Shown here: positions 11,170 to 23,449 of the stretch, one piece after another
Layout: every line of letters begins with the position of its first letter
Position numbering within the stretch: the stretch's first letter is position 1
Source: Hippophae tibetana
Taxonomy: Eukaryota; Streptophyta; Magnoliopsida; Rosales; Elaeagnaceae
Reading direction: 5' to 3'
Length of the DNA: 64,000 bases
Assembly: GCA_037013495.1 (NCBI GenBank)
Contig: CM072812.1
Coordinates: forward strand, 69,881,340 to 69,945,339
Made by a program: the position numbers and the translations under genes
Notes under the pieces: generated by a model
The model's database searches: none
What the model saw: only the letters and a program-made list of their open reading frames with translations
Told to the model about the DNA's origin: nothing

Positions 11170-12871
11170 CTTTTTTTCTACAGTTAATTGAGCTCTCTGT
11201 CTTTCCCTATCTAGATATCTGTAAGACTAAGTACTAACTCTCGTTTATTTAAAGCTCTGTGAGATCCACTGCCTATGTGTAGAACTTGCAGTACAAATCG
11301 GCAGAGAAACATAGTTTAAAAAGGTAAAGTAGAATAGAAGAGGCAAGCGCAGGAGGATATAAGCATTTTGGGAAACCCTAACTCATGGGAGTTGTTTTGC
11401 CTTGACTACCCATCATTGATTTGATTGATTGATGGGTTGATCGAACTATTTGAAATGATGATGATCATGGTCTTGTCATCTTGGATTATGTTCCGTGCAT
11501 GTTTGTTTTTCTGGACTCTTGGGCACCGCCTTTTATTCAGGAGTATCAGATCCATGGTGGTTGATTCTTATGTTTTCATTCCTATTTGGATTACTGGGTT
11601 TTGGGTTTATTTACTTTGTTGGATTTTGAATCCGTTTTTTTTTGCCCCCCTTACCTGTCTGATTTTTGTTTCCTTTATGATTGTTTTGTCCAAGTTGTTT
11701 GGTGATTTGTTTTTGCTTGCCAGGTGTTTTTTTTTTCTTCCGTTGTTCCGCTTTTGGGTTTAATTCGATGGATTTTGTTATTTTGGTAACTGCAGTAAAT
11801 GTTATGACAGTTCGGTTACCCTATAAACATCTGTTAAAGCATGCCTGCTGTTTCTTCTTCTTTTTCTACTGTAGTTTTTCAGTTATCAGCAAACAAACTG
11901 AATTTCATTGAAGGGTCAATTTGTAGGTAAATCTCTGTGCATGCCTGTTGCTTCTGAAGGAAACCATGTATGTTTCTGGCTATTGCAGTCTGTGAATGAG
12001 CTTAATAATATTTTTTAGCTGGTTTGGTTGAAGTTATTGTATGAAACTCGTCGTGGTTTAAACATTGTCAGTGAATTGATCGGGTCTTTTTTTGTTCTTT
12101 TTGTTTTGTTTTTGGTTTCCTTCAGTGATGTGATATCTTATGGTCATGGACTTTGGATAATGTTTGCAAAAAAATTGATTACAGCTACGGCCTTGTTCTC
12201 GTAATCAGGATATATTTATGCTTCTGTTTCTACTTTCAGGGATCAAGCTAATCATATATGTTAAACCATGTATTTATAAACGAGTTGAAGTCCCAAGAGG
12301 AATGATTGTTAATCAAGCCTTTCTGTGTGGAGCAGAGTTGTAGTGTTGGCGTGGAGTTGCATGTAAAACAGTAAAATGAAATAATGATTAGACCATGCTG
12401 GGGAGATGCATAGCCTTTTGGTGGCATATCATAAACTCACTAAAGTGGCATTCAAGTGGACTTGATTGGAAGTATCAGATTGGTATCTGATGATCACAGC
12501 TAATGTAAATATATTGCTAAGTAGCAGTTACAAATCTTAATAGGTCTGTTATTATCAAGAGCATTACAATAACCTGTTTGGCTTATATTATCAAGTCGAT
12601 TTAATTCTCTAAAAGCATTTAGTGTATGGAGTTTTACTAGTTTATGCACACAAATGGTAATCAAGGAAGCTCAAATTTATTTATGGCTCATCTCCACTGA
12701 TGAAATAAGTTGCTGAAATCATGCCAAGTGACATTCTCTCTTGTAAGAAAAATTAAAGGTCATTTTAAGTATTTAGCTTGGTACTAATTGAAGATCTTCT
12801 TTCTTGGGACTTTCTTTTAAGTATCATATTGTAGTAGCAGTTCTGGGTAGACTCAATTGTCACTCAAAAAT
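11170..12871 (+). other. Probable EIN2 5' leader with one or more introns
   Basis: About 1.7 kb separates the putative promoter from the EIN2 start codon. It has the T-rich composition of plant introns and candidate splice sites, for example a donor AAAAAGGTAAAG near 11319 and acceptors TACTTTCAGGG near 12238 and TTGTAGTAGCAGTT near 12838. EIN2 genes commonly have introns in the leader, so splicing here is likely. The exact exon borders cannot be fixed. Open frames at 11425-11763 and 11681-11911 are T-rich and hydrophobic by composition and are not considered genes. Confidence 0.5.
11385..11405 (+). CDS. Possible upstream ORF in the EIN2 leader (6 codons)
   Basis: ATG at 11385 opens a six-residue frame (MGVVLP) ending in TGA. 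If this stretch is exonic it would be the first ATG of the leader and could dampen translation of EIN2. Its presence in the mature mRNA is unproven. Confidence 0.22.
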   Translation: MGVVLP

Positions 12872-15800
12872 ATGGAAGCTGAAAGTACTCTTGCTAACCG
12901 TCTACCTAGTGGGCTTCATGGATTAATTCCTGTGGCTGTTCCTGTGCTTCTAATTTCAATTGGATATCTTGACCCTGGAAAGTGGGCTGCAACTGTTGAA
13001 AGTGGCTCCCGCTTTGGGTGTGATCTAGTAGCATTGATGCTTGTTTTCAATTTGGCTGCTATTTTATGTCATTATCTGTCGGCTCGGATTGTTGTGGTAA
13101 CTGGAAGAGATCTTGCTCAGGTATATTTTCTATTTAATCTGAATCAAGCCAGTCAAAAACTTGTTTCTTATTGAGTCCGGTCGAATGGATATGATAAATA
13201 GAATAATTTATGTTTGTTTGAGATGAGAACTGTCTCATCTATAGTTGATGTTTTTTATTTAACTTCTTGTGTAACTTAAACTTGAGATGCTTGGTGCATG
13301 TCGTTTAGTTACATAATTTGAAGGAAGAGTGGTTTATCTGTCTCATGCATTCACACAGAAAATTTTTGACACGTTTATTTCTCTGGTAATGTTCACAGAT
13401 TTGCAGGGATGAGTATGACCAATCTACATGCATGTTCCTTGGAGTACAAACAGAACTATCTGTGATTCTTTTGGACCTTACCATGGTAATATCTCTTGTG
13501 GTCAACTATATATATTTAAAGTCATTTTTCATGTTTGTTTTCTTCTTCTTTTATTATTATTATTATTATTTTTTGTTTCAGATGATTTGTTTCAATATAT
13601 CTTATATGCTCATTCTAATGTTTCTAGATATTGGGCACTGCGCATGGACTTAATCTTCTTTTTGGGTGGGACTTGTTCACCTGTGTATTTTCAACTGCCA
13701 TTCATGCCGTTTTATTTCCTCTTTTTCCCATCCTTTTGGTAAGCACAACTAATTACTGCCATGATAATATTATATAGCTATAACATCTGTAAACATGTTA
13801 TAATTCTTATATGCAGGAGTATTGCAAGGAAAAATTTCTTTTCATATGCATTGCAGGATTTACCTTTCTTTCCTTTGTTCTTGGAGTGTTAATCACTCAA
13901 CCGGAAGTGCCACTCTCTTTGAATGGGACACTTACGAAGTTAAGTGGGGAAAGTGCATTTGCATTGATGAGTCTTCTTGGAGCAAGCATCATGCCTCATA
14001 ATTTTTACCTTCATTCGTCTATGATACAGGTATCTCTAATTTAATACTTGTCATATATTGTGAATGTCCATATATATTGGTATTACTGAACATAAATGTT
14101 TTCAATTTTTTTGATATGAATGACTATGATTCTTGGTCGTGTAATTTCAGTGTTTCCATGTGTGTTCATCTTTCTAGTCTTTCAAATTTTCTCCCTGATA
14201 GTATTTGGTTCAATGCAAGTTACTAGTCATGCCCATCTGGTATTTTGCTTCGTTATATAATTTTACTCAATCTTCCTACATTAATAGCCATGCTCTGTGT
14301 CACTGTCTGACTTGTTTGGTTTTGGAAGTTATATGCAACATTCTTCTAGAGTGTTATAAATAACCAATTTTTCACTAAGGATATAATTCAGGAAGATAAA
14401 AGGCAAATGATGGAAATATTTCCATGTTACCTTGTTACGGATGGTTGAGCATGTGCATAATGTTGGTTCTTCCACATTTCATTGTATGCCAGGAGTTCTC
14501 ATTGATAAGAAAATCCCAGTTTTATTATAAGATGCAGTAGGTTTTAAATTAATCTTTTTGATATGCATTGACTTCTGTGATTGTTTTACTGAGTTTTCTT
14601 TATTTATCATTGCATTCCAAAGGATGTTTTATAAGATTGACAAATAAAGTATCTACGATATGCATATTTTCTAAGGCTTCAGTTAATTTTTACAGCAGCA
14701 CCGTCAATCAAACACTCCAAAGGATATATTATGTCAGAACCATTTTTTTGCCATTTTATGCGTCTTCAGTGGCATTTATCTGGTGGATTTTGTGCTGATG
14801 AACTCAGCCGCCAATATGTTCTATAGTACTGGCCCTGTTCTGCTTACCTTTCAGGACGCAATGTCACTCTTGGAACAGGTATAAACTCCTCTGGTCATGT
14901 ACTTTGCATATGGTAGTTCGTTAGTCCCTTAACCATTTTCTAATGATGCAGGTATTTGGAGGTCCCATAGCACCTGTTGCCTTTCTAGTGGTTCTGTTTG
15001 TTGCAAATCAAACCACAGCTTTAACTTGGAGTGTGGGTGGACAAGTTGTTGTACGTGATTTCTTGAAACTAGATATTCCTGGATGGCTGCATTGTGCGAC
15101 AATCAGAATTATTGCCATTATTCCAGCCCTTTATTGTGTGTGGAGTTCAGGAGCTGAGGGGATGTATCAACTGCTCATATTCACTCAAGTTTTGGCAGCA
15201 GTGTTGCTTCCATCATCTGTAATCCCTCTTTTCAGGATTGCTGCTTCAAGGCCAATAATGGGTGTCTATAAAATCTCTCCTGTGGTTGAGTTTTTATCCC
15301 TGGTATCATTTATTGGGATGCTTAGTTTGAAGATCATATTTATTGTGGAAATGATATTTGGGAATAGGGATTGGATGGGTAATTTGAGGTCAAACATGGA
15401 AAGTACTATCACCATATCTTACATTGTACTTCTCATCACTATTTGTGGATCACTCTGTCTGATGTTGTGGCTGGCAGCCACCCCGTTGAAATCAGCTAGT
15501 TCTAGAATAGATGTTAAGGTGTTGAACTGGGATACCCCAAACGCTGTACCTGATTCATTTATTTTAAAAGGGGACAACGAAATACCTGACACCAGATATC
15601 TTAAAGAGAGATATGTTAAACAGGAGCCATCAGAAGCCTTAGAGAAGGCCTTGCACAGTGATACTGATGCAACATTGCAAAGTTGCAATTTTGTTTTTCC
15701 TGAGACAATAATGGAACCTGACCAAGCACTGCAGTTGTCTACTATTGAGGAGAATAGTTCTGGTGTTACATCTTGTAGCACTCCATTCCGTATAGAGGAA

Positions 15801-18130
15801 TATACTTCTCCAGAGGAGATGGTTCCAGTCTCAACCATTGTCAATGATGTTTCTGAAATGAAGCAGATGGAGACCAGCACCTCGAAGATTGATTCAAGAG
15901 AACCAGTCGAGAAGGCTGTTGAATTTGAGGGAGATCTACAAGCTGAAAAGGACTATGATGAGGGAGATACCTGGGAGCCAGACGAATCATCCAAAGGAAC
16001 CGTGTCTATGATGTCTGACGGACCAGGATCATATAGGAGTCTCAGTGGAAAAAGTGAAGAAGGGGGGAACGGTACAGGAAGCCTTTCAAGATTAGCTGGA
16101 TTGGGCCGTGCTGCAAGGCGTCAGCTTGCTGCAATACTTGATGATTTTTGGGGTCAATTATATAACTTACATGGCCAAACAACTTCAGAAGCTAGGACCT
16201 TGAAATTGGATGTGATTTTTGGAGTAGATTCAAAGGGAGCCTCTCTCTCCCAGAAAATAGACATCTCTATACAGGAATTTTCTGGATGCTTCCCCTCTGC
16301 CGGAGGTAGAGGATCAGATTCTCTGGCCAACTCAACTTTATATGACTCTCCTATGCAGCAGAGAATACCGGCCAATTTTGAGTCATCATATGGGGTCCAA
16401 AGTAGATCGTTGTCATTGTTGTCCAACCACATTCCCTCGTTGGATGCGTATTTGCAAAATGGTAGCCACAATGGTCTTGACTATGGTGAGAGGCGCTATT
16501 CAAGTGTACGCAATCTACCTTCTTCTGAGAGTTGGGCTTATCAGCCGACCACAGGACATGGTTTTCAGATGTCATCCTATCAAAACCGCATTGCAAAAGA
16601 CAGGAGTTCCAATCACTTGAGTAGTAGAATGGAGTCACCTGCCATGGGTGTTACAGACTATAGAGATTCACTTGCATTAGCTATGGGTCAAGGGTTTAAT
16701 GGATTAAGCAGAGCTCAGGCCCCCAGTTACAATAACGTTATTTTATCTAGAGATGATCCTTTGCCAATGGAACGACCATATCATCCTTTTTCTGAATCTG
16801 GAACTGCTGAGAATGTGATGAGTTCGGCTAATACAAAGAAATATCATAGTTCACCAGACATTCATCGGAATCTTCATCTGCCCAATCGAATTTCTGAATG
16901 GGAAAGGTCCAATGTATTAGGATCATCCATTGGGAGAACTAATTTTGATCAATCCGTGTATTTGAAAGCTGGAACACGGTCAGCAGTTCCTTCATCATGT
17001 GATGGTCTCTCTTCAAAAATGGCCTGTGGAGATCTATCCCCACAATTTAACAGTTCTGACTATGGATCTTTATGGTCAAAGACACCTTTCGAGCAATTTG
17101 GTGTGGCTGATAATAATCGTGTTGTTGGTAGTGGAGCTACAAGCAGGGCAAATTCTGTTAATAATGAAGCCAAGTCGTTTGCACATTCAGAGGTCAAGCT
17201 TCTACAGTCTTTCAGAAACTGCATCATGAAACTTCTGAAATTGGAGGGGTCTGACTGGTTGTTTAAACAGAATGATGGGGCTGATGAGGATCTAATTGAA
17301 CTTGTGGCTGCAAGGGAGAAGTTCCTTTATGAGGTTGAAGCTAAGGAAATGAATCAGGTAACTCACATGGGTGACCCTCAGTACACATCCTCTGACAGGG
17401 GAATTTCTCCTATGAAGAACAACGATGCAACTTTTATGCGTTCCGTGGCTTCCTCAGTGCCTCATTGTGGGGAAGGCTGTATTTGGAAATCAGATTTGAT
17501 TATTAGCTTTGGGGTATGGTGCATCCATCGGATTCTTGATCTCTCACTTATGGAAAGCAGACCGGAGCTGTGGGGGAAATATACATACGTACTCAATCGT
17601 CTTCAGGTGCATATACATATACATATACATATACATATATATATGTTTTTAATGAAAAAGTAATCATTAAGTTTGTGCGAATTCATGTCAAATAATCTTT
17701 AGAAGTTATAATTCAGTGGTCTTGACAATTACTGCACATTTCTTCTCATTATCAGGGGATAATTGACCCAGCATTTTCAAAGCCTCGTAGTCCTATGATG
17801 CCGTGCTTCTGCCTTCAATTTGCAGCACCACTGCAGCAGCAGAGGTCCAGTCCACCTGTTTCAAATGTAATGTTGCCTCCTGCTTCAAGACCCGCCAGAG
17901 GAAAGTGTACAACTGCAACAATGCTTCTAGACTCAGTGAAGGATGTGGAGAGTGCAATCTCTTCTCGGAAGGGTCCATTAGGGACAGCAGCTGGTGTTGT
18001 GGCTTTCCCAAAGGGAAAGGAGAATATTGCATCCGTCCTCAAGAGATACAAGAGGCGTTTATCCAACAAACCTGTTGGCATAACAGAGGGGGCTAGTTCA
18101 CGCAAGGCTCCCATAACTCATAGTTCATAG
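12872..18130 (+). CDS. EIN2: EIN2, central ethylene-signalling membrane protein (7 coding exons)
   Basis: EIN2 sits in the ER membrane. After ethylene perception its C-terminal part is released, enters the nucleus and P-bodies and activates EIN3/EIL responses. Coding exons: 12872-13120, 13399-13485, 13628-13738, 13817-14029, 14696-14878, 14952-17606, 17756-18130. All introns are GT-AG and phase 0, giving about 1290 residues (Arabidopsis EIN2 is 1294). Residues 1 to about 460 form the NRAMP-like membrane domain, with [12 protein letters not shown] near the N terminus and a last helix ending [15 protein letters not shown] long hydrophilic part follows, with YRSLS (Ser644/646, around the known CTR1 site S645), KKYHSSPDI (around the S924 site), a conserved C-terminal domain and the nuclear signal LKRYKRRL at residues 1261-1268 (18038-18061). 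I chose the ATG at 12872 because family members begin MEAE. No stop or frameshift is seen; likely functional. Confidence 0.96.
17610..17645 (+). repeat. (CATATA)n microsatellite at the start of EIN2 intron 6
   Basis: About five hexanucleotide units followed by a short TA run, beginning four bases inside the intron (donor GT at 17607-17608). Read in frame it gives His-Ile repeats. Confidence 0.9.
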
Positions 18131-18556
18131 AGTTAGCTTTGCAGCATTGATGTCTGATCAGCTTGGTTATTGAGCTGTTTGATTTTGTAAAATGGCTCAT
18201 GTAGCGGATCAAAATGATACCTGTTGTACTGGGATTGTCTCTACTATATTGTCATGTGTATCAAAGGCATCATCTGGTAAAAAAATATTTCAATCTAATT
18301 TGTACGTTAACTTGTACACAGAACTGGCAAGAATGTAATGGCCGCATAATTATAAAGTTAAAAGATTGGGGTGGGAGTTCAGATTTGGAAATTGTGGATG
18401 ATTTTACCACAGTATTGGTTTCTGATGTTTAGTTGACTTGACCAAGGTTTCCAACTCACAGAAGAAAAGTAAGAGAAAAAAGAAAAATAAAAAAATAAAA
18501 AATAAAGACTTTATATGACGCCGTTAAACTCTTCTTGTTTGGGGGAACCATACACA
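18131..18556 (+). other. EIN2 3' UTR and flank
   Basis: The stop codon at 18128-18130 is followed by T/G-rich sequence typical of plant 3' UTRs, such as TTGTACTGGGATTGTC near 18223. No canonical AATAAA could be assigned with confidence. The A-rich AAAAATAAAAAAATAAAAAA near 18480 probably lies beyond the transcript end. Confidence 0.5.
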
Positions 18557-18564
18557 AATTGTCT

Positions 18565-19333
18565 TAGTGGTGTAAAATGAACAGGGTCAGTCCAGTGTAT
18601 CTCATTAACAAGAGGTCCATTATGTTATGTGCTAGGTTCATTCCAGCCTATTTAACCATATGTATTGAATGGATTTGGGTTGGCCTAATAGTTCTATTTT
18701 TATTTTTTCTTCCTCCTCCCGTTTCAAAAAAAAAAAAAAAACTTTTATTTGCTTCCATTTTTTTTATAAAGAGTACGCTAAATGTGTTTACAGATTCTAT
18801 TAAAATGCCTATTTCAATCAAACATGACTTGAATGTTAATCTCATATGCAAACTCAAACCCATGTGTGGTGGTTTTATTAACAGTTCCACACCTAACTTG
18901 ATATTTAGCATATTTCATTGTGAGTCCAACATAAGCAGTTGAACAGGGCAGACGAACCTATGACGCAAACTATGAAAACCACCAAGAACATGTGATAACT
19001 AGGGAAGATGAACTTAATAACTAGCAGATCAAGAACTTAAAACGGGCTGACGGATTTTGGTGATTAGAGAAATGGCTGGCGGCGTTTTCAGATGAAGAAG
19101 AAATGGCTAGGTAGAGGCAAGAAAGGTTAGTTAATAGGGGGGATGGATTTTGGTATTTTGTTTTTTTAAAAACAAAACTTAAAAATAGCCTGCCTATATT
19201 CAGCCCATTATTGGCACATGAAGTAATGGATTAAGAAAGTCTGGCACATTAATGAAATGGGTCGGAATGGGCTGAACTTCTAGTGAGATAGGATGGGCCG
19301 GACTTGGACGACTTGGCCCATTTTATACCATTA
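18565..19333. mobile_element. Non-autonomous hAT-like element, 769 bp, with 8-bp target duplication
   Basis: The left end reads TAGTGGTGTAAAATG and the right end, on the opposite strand, TAATGGTATAAAATG. These inverted ends differ at two of 15 positions. AATTGTCT flanks the element exactly on both sides (18557-18564 and 19334-19341), the 8-bp duplication typical of hAT transposons. The interior has no transposase; open frames there are short and partly created by an A/T run near 18727. It lies about 430 bp after the EIN2 stop codon. The exact duplication suggests a young insertion. Confidence 0.82.
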
Positions 19334-19341
19334 AATTGTCT

Positions 19342-20700
19342 CGTTCCCTTATTATTTTGGTGCCATTATTTTTAAATTTTCATATTTTGGTTCCATAGTT
19401 TTTTAATACAGTTTAGTTCATTTATATTTTAATTTTTACACTTTAATTTTCTTACTTTTTAATGCTCTTGAAGTTTAGTTTAAAGTTGATCTCACATTTT
19501 GAACCAAATGTGTAAAAATATAAAAATAAAAGTGGATTAAATTGTAAAATAAAAATAAAAATAAATAAAGTGACTAAATCAAAGTAAAAAGTAATAAGGA
19601 GATTAAATTGTAGAATTTAGAAAAACATGAGGATCATTTGTGTAGTTCTAACGCTTCTTTTTTCCGATCAATTAATATTTCTATGGTAATTATGTATCGG
19701 ATATAATTTGTTGTGTTGAATTGCATGTAATCACCGATAATACTTTAAGATATTTGATATTTACGTTAATTTAAGATAAATTACAGTTACATATCCTCAA
19801 ATATGGATTAAAATGTCAAATGTTTCTTTTATATCTAACATAATGAATTTGAGATGATTATAAGAAGTATTATTTAAAATATTTATATATTATTTAACAT
19901 CTTAGATAAATAACATAATCTTCAAATTTGAAAGCGAAAACAATTACAACCAGACGATTATGTCCCTTTGAAAACATATGTAACATTTTTGGTCATGGTA
20001 TTCAAATCTGTAGGCAATATTATTTTATATATTATATAATGAATTGCTAAACAAACACTATATAAAAGGATGCTAACTTTTAGTAAATTTTTTTATTACT
20101 CAAAGCCGTACATTGAGGTTTTGAGTGAATATAAGATACTTATTTTGTGAGAATTAAATTTACATAACAATTTATTATTAAAATATAAAAATAAAAAATA
20201 ATCATTTGAGTACAATTTTATCATTACAATAAAAACAAAATTACCATTAGTACAATTTTATTTTTATTGTTTCAATTGTTAATCATATGATTGGAAACTT
20301 GCAATGGTGTCAATATATGACAGATTCCACACATATATTCACATACATTGAGCGAAATATTATGATAGTGCACAATCAAGAGAATGTAAACATATTAAGA
20401 TTTACCTATTGTTAGCACGTACCAAAAAGATAAACAACACGAGTAATAAAACAGGTAGTAAACAAGACATGAAACAAATAGCTAGATTAATTTACTACAG
20501 TAAATAAGAAATATCAACAGCCAGAATATAACATAGTAACAGTAGGTATGGCATACATAAACACGGTGTAATCAGGCAACCAATAAAAGAAAGAATGGAT
20601 TTTATAATCACAATTAAATTCTTCTTTATGGGTACATATGCATATAGAATTATGATTGATGACACACCTCAAAATATCATTTCAAAGATTAACCCTACTT
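19342..20700. other. AT-rich intergenic DNA, no gene seen
   Basis: Low-complexity AT-rich sequence without recognisable coding, RNA or transposon-end signals. Confidence 0.5.
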
Positions 20701-20946
20701 CTTTTAAAGAATATGTCGGTAATAGTATGAATAAAGTAAAGATAGAACTTGTATAATATTGAAAATAATTTTAATATTAACTAATCCCTTCTGTTATGAG
20801 TGAATCTCGTAGGCCCTTGTCAATCGTGTGGCGGGTATGTTCTCAGGTGTGGAACGCGGATCTCAATCTTTTAAAGAATATGTCGGTAATAATATGACTA
20901 AAGTAAAGATAGAGCTTTATAATATTGAAAATAATTTTAATATTAA
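20701..20946. repeat. Direct repeat pair, 167-bp spacing
   Basis: CTTTTAAAGAATATGTCGG and the following ~75 bases at 20701-20783 recur with few changes at 20868-20946. The ~85 bp between them (with GTGGCGGGTATGTTCTCAGG) are richer in GC than the surroundings. It lies at the left edge of an Athila-like LTR and may be part of a duplicated LTR end. Confidence 0.8.
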
Positions 20947-20989
20947 AAACAAGTCAATTAATTATGTTAATTAAAATAAAAGTTTTTTT

Positions 20990-22731
20990 TAAGAAAATAA
21001 AATATTATAAACTCGATCTTTGAAAGTAAACGATGAGATACATGAGATTATGATACTATTGATATTCGAGTTTTGTATTTATAAAATAACTCGTAAGTGT
21101 ACAAATCATTTTATAAAAAATGATAAATATATTTCAAAGATGAATCTAAATAGTAGCTATGTAATTTTTAAATTATTCAAAACAAAATTTAAAAAACAAA
21201 AATTAAACCTAAACATTATGACAAAGTTTGTGTTATAAATACCTAAACTAATAACATAAATTTAAAGATAGATTGAACAAACATTAGGCAAATAATTTTT
21301 TACACAATGGATAATTTATGTGATAAATTAGTTAGTTAATCATGCTTATTTAATATTAATTAGGTTATTAAAGATATAAATTAAAAATATTGATTATCTC
21401 TTATATATACAAACAACGTCTTCGATCTGATCAACTAGTTATTAATTGAATTCACACAATACCTTCAATTGAGTATATCAATTAATTTTAATTAAATAAT
21501 GCTCCTTTTATAAGAGATTAACTAATCATTAAATTTCCACCCTCGGTTAGATTTAGCAAATTAAATTTCATTCAAAATGTCAAAGTTAAATTTAAAATCT
21601 AAATATTTGGGAACTACCTTTTAGATTTTAAAATCTAGTACAAAACATATATCGTCAATATATTTTTAAATAGTAATGTTTATAAAAAACTTTGAAATAG
21701 AACATAACTTTAAATCAGATTTAGATGATCAAATATAACATCTAAGAGTATTATATCCAAATAATTAAATCCTAAATTTAACTTTCATATTTTAAGTTTA
21801 CTATTAAAATTATGTAATTATCATATTTTTCTTTAATATACTTTGTAGAATTATTGAATATAAAATAATATTTAATTTATTTTATAAAATATTTATCTAT
21901 TTTAATAATTCATAAGCATGACAACATTACTAATAATATATTGTATTTTCAACTAAATATTCTTAATTTAATAAATGATTCGTAAATTAAACATATCATG
22001 CAAAATAACACATAAAACTAATCTAAAAATTGAAGAATATATTTAAAATTTATACCTTAGGTGTATCCTTTCAAATATAGAGTTTTAGTACTAATATGTT
22101 ATCCGATTTTTTTTGAATATATTTACTAATATTGTTTATTGAATTGAAAGAACTACTACATAAATATAACTTTGTTGGACTCTAAAACTGAGAGAAGAAC
22201 TTAAAGAAAAATTATAAAAACTAAGAATCTCAGAAATAACTAAGAGGGATATAATTACAAAAGGTTGAGGGGTCCTTTATATAGGAAATAAAATTCTACA
22301 AAAGGAGAAAAATATGGATTGTATAGTCATGTACTGTGGCAAGCATCAATCTGATATGCATTCAAATCTTGATCCAAAAGTCCATCATCGTGGTACATAA
22401 TAATGAGCATCGCCGTCCACGTTGATCTGTGCTTCTAAAAGTTCTTTTAAATTTCATCCCTTTACATTTGGTTGGAATATATGTAAGACTTATATATATT
22501 ATTCTAACATTCTTCATGGTTGCATTGATGTGCTTTTAGGTATGATTCTTCAAGTGTTGATCATTGGAATAATTTTGAAGCTAAAAATACCTGAAAAATA
22601 ACAAAACATATCCGTAATTTTGAAAATATAGATTAGCTAAAATGATGATAAAATTATGTATATATAAATTTATTTTGACACTAAAGTGCATATAATTCAT
22701 GTTATATTTAGTGCTTTTCAAGAACTTATCA
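20990..22731 (-). mobile_element. Athila-like LTR, copy A
   Basis: Homologous in order and sequence to 55015-56756 and 61290-62800. Shared landmarks from left to right are ATCATTTTATAAAAAATGATAA, a TTAATATTAATTAGGTTATTAAAGATAT block, an AGATTTTAAAATCTA block, a minus-strand promoter (TTTATATAGG near 22274), ATACCTGAAAAATAACAAAA and the terminal ACTTATCA at 22731. On the minus strand the LTR therefore begins TGATAAGT, as in Athila/Tat-lineage Ty3/gypsy elements. The left boundary is approximate. Confidence 0.68.
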
Positions 22732-23445
22732 TAGTCCTTAATCAACTTTTTGCTAATATCTAACCACGAAAGTGAAAAATTAAAAACAAAAACTAAAATA
22801 AAATTAAACTAACCTAAATAATTTTAATAGATTAACAAGGTTGCATTTAGTATATTTAACAAGCTTTTAAAACCCTAGGTTGTCATAGTAGACTAGTTTA
22901 AGTCTCTGAAATGCAAAAAATTAAAAGAAATATTAAAAATAAACAAGTAATACACAAATAAATAACAAACTAAAATTTGAAATAAAAGATAAAAAAAAAT
23001 AGCAAAACTTACCATGCTTTTGACTTCTTTTAAATTCACAATTAAAATCCAAAGCATAAGTAAATTAATCTCCTAAACATTCATAGTTTATTGTAACAAT
23101 TAGTTGAAAACCACATTCATCTTTTACATAAAAAATGCATCAATATTAATTTTTCTAATTTTAGTGTTTTGAATTCGAATTCGCTTAAACTCTAATTCTC
23201 ATAAGTCATACTCTCAATATCACACTAATCCTATGGTTTCAAGTACTCGATCATAGTTATATACGAATAGAGTTTATGTAAAAAAATGAACTAATAGGTT
23301 CACATATGTTTAAAGAAGAAAAGACCCAAAATAGTGCATAACATTGATCTCATAAAAGGAATCGAATGAAATGTTTTATAAAAAAATCACATATTATCCT
23401 CATGCATCAATTAAAATCATCAAATAAAAAATAATGGAGATTGAG
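22732..23445 (-). mobile_element. Internal 3' region of the Athila-like element next to LTR copy A
   Basis: It matches 56757-57490 over its whole length in the same order, for example TTACCATGCTTTTGACTT against TTCACATGCTTTTAAAAT, and CACATATGTTTAAAGAAGAA against CGCATATGTTTAAAGAATAA. It is non-coding sequence between the last ORF and the 3' LTR of this family. It ends abruptly near 23445 where another retroelement begins. Confidence 0.68.
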
Positions 23446-23449
23446 GTGT

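Noticed and set aside
11425..11911. Two overlapping hydrophobic open frames in the EIN2 leader
   Set aside because: Their Phe/Leu/Val richness comes from T-rich intron-like DNA; no family similarity and no conserved start context.
13305..13742. Open frames over EIN2 intron 1, exon 2, intron 2 and exon 3
   Set aside because: They cross well-supported GT-AG introns; the spliced EIN2 frame explains the coding signal.
15419..17229. Several open frames on both strands inside EIN2 exon 6
   Set aside because: Shadow frames of a long exon; none shows independent domain similarity.
17803..18114. Alternative frames over the last EIN2 exon, both strands
   Set aside because: The frame ending at 18130 matches the EIN2 C terminus including LKRYKRRL; the others are shadows.
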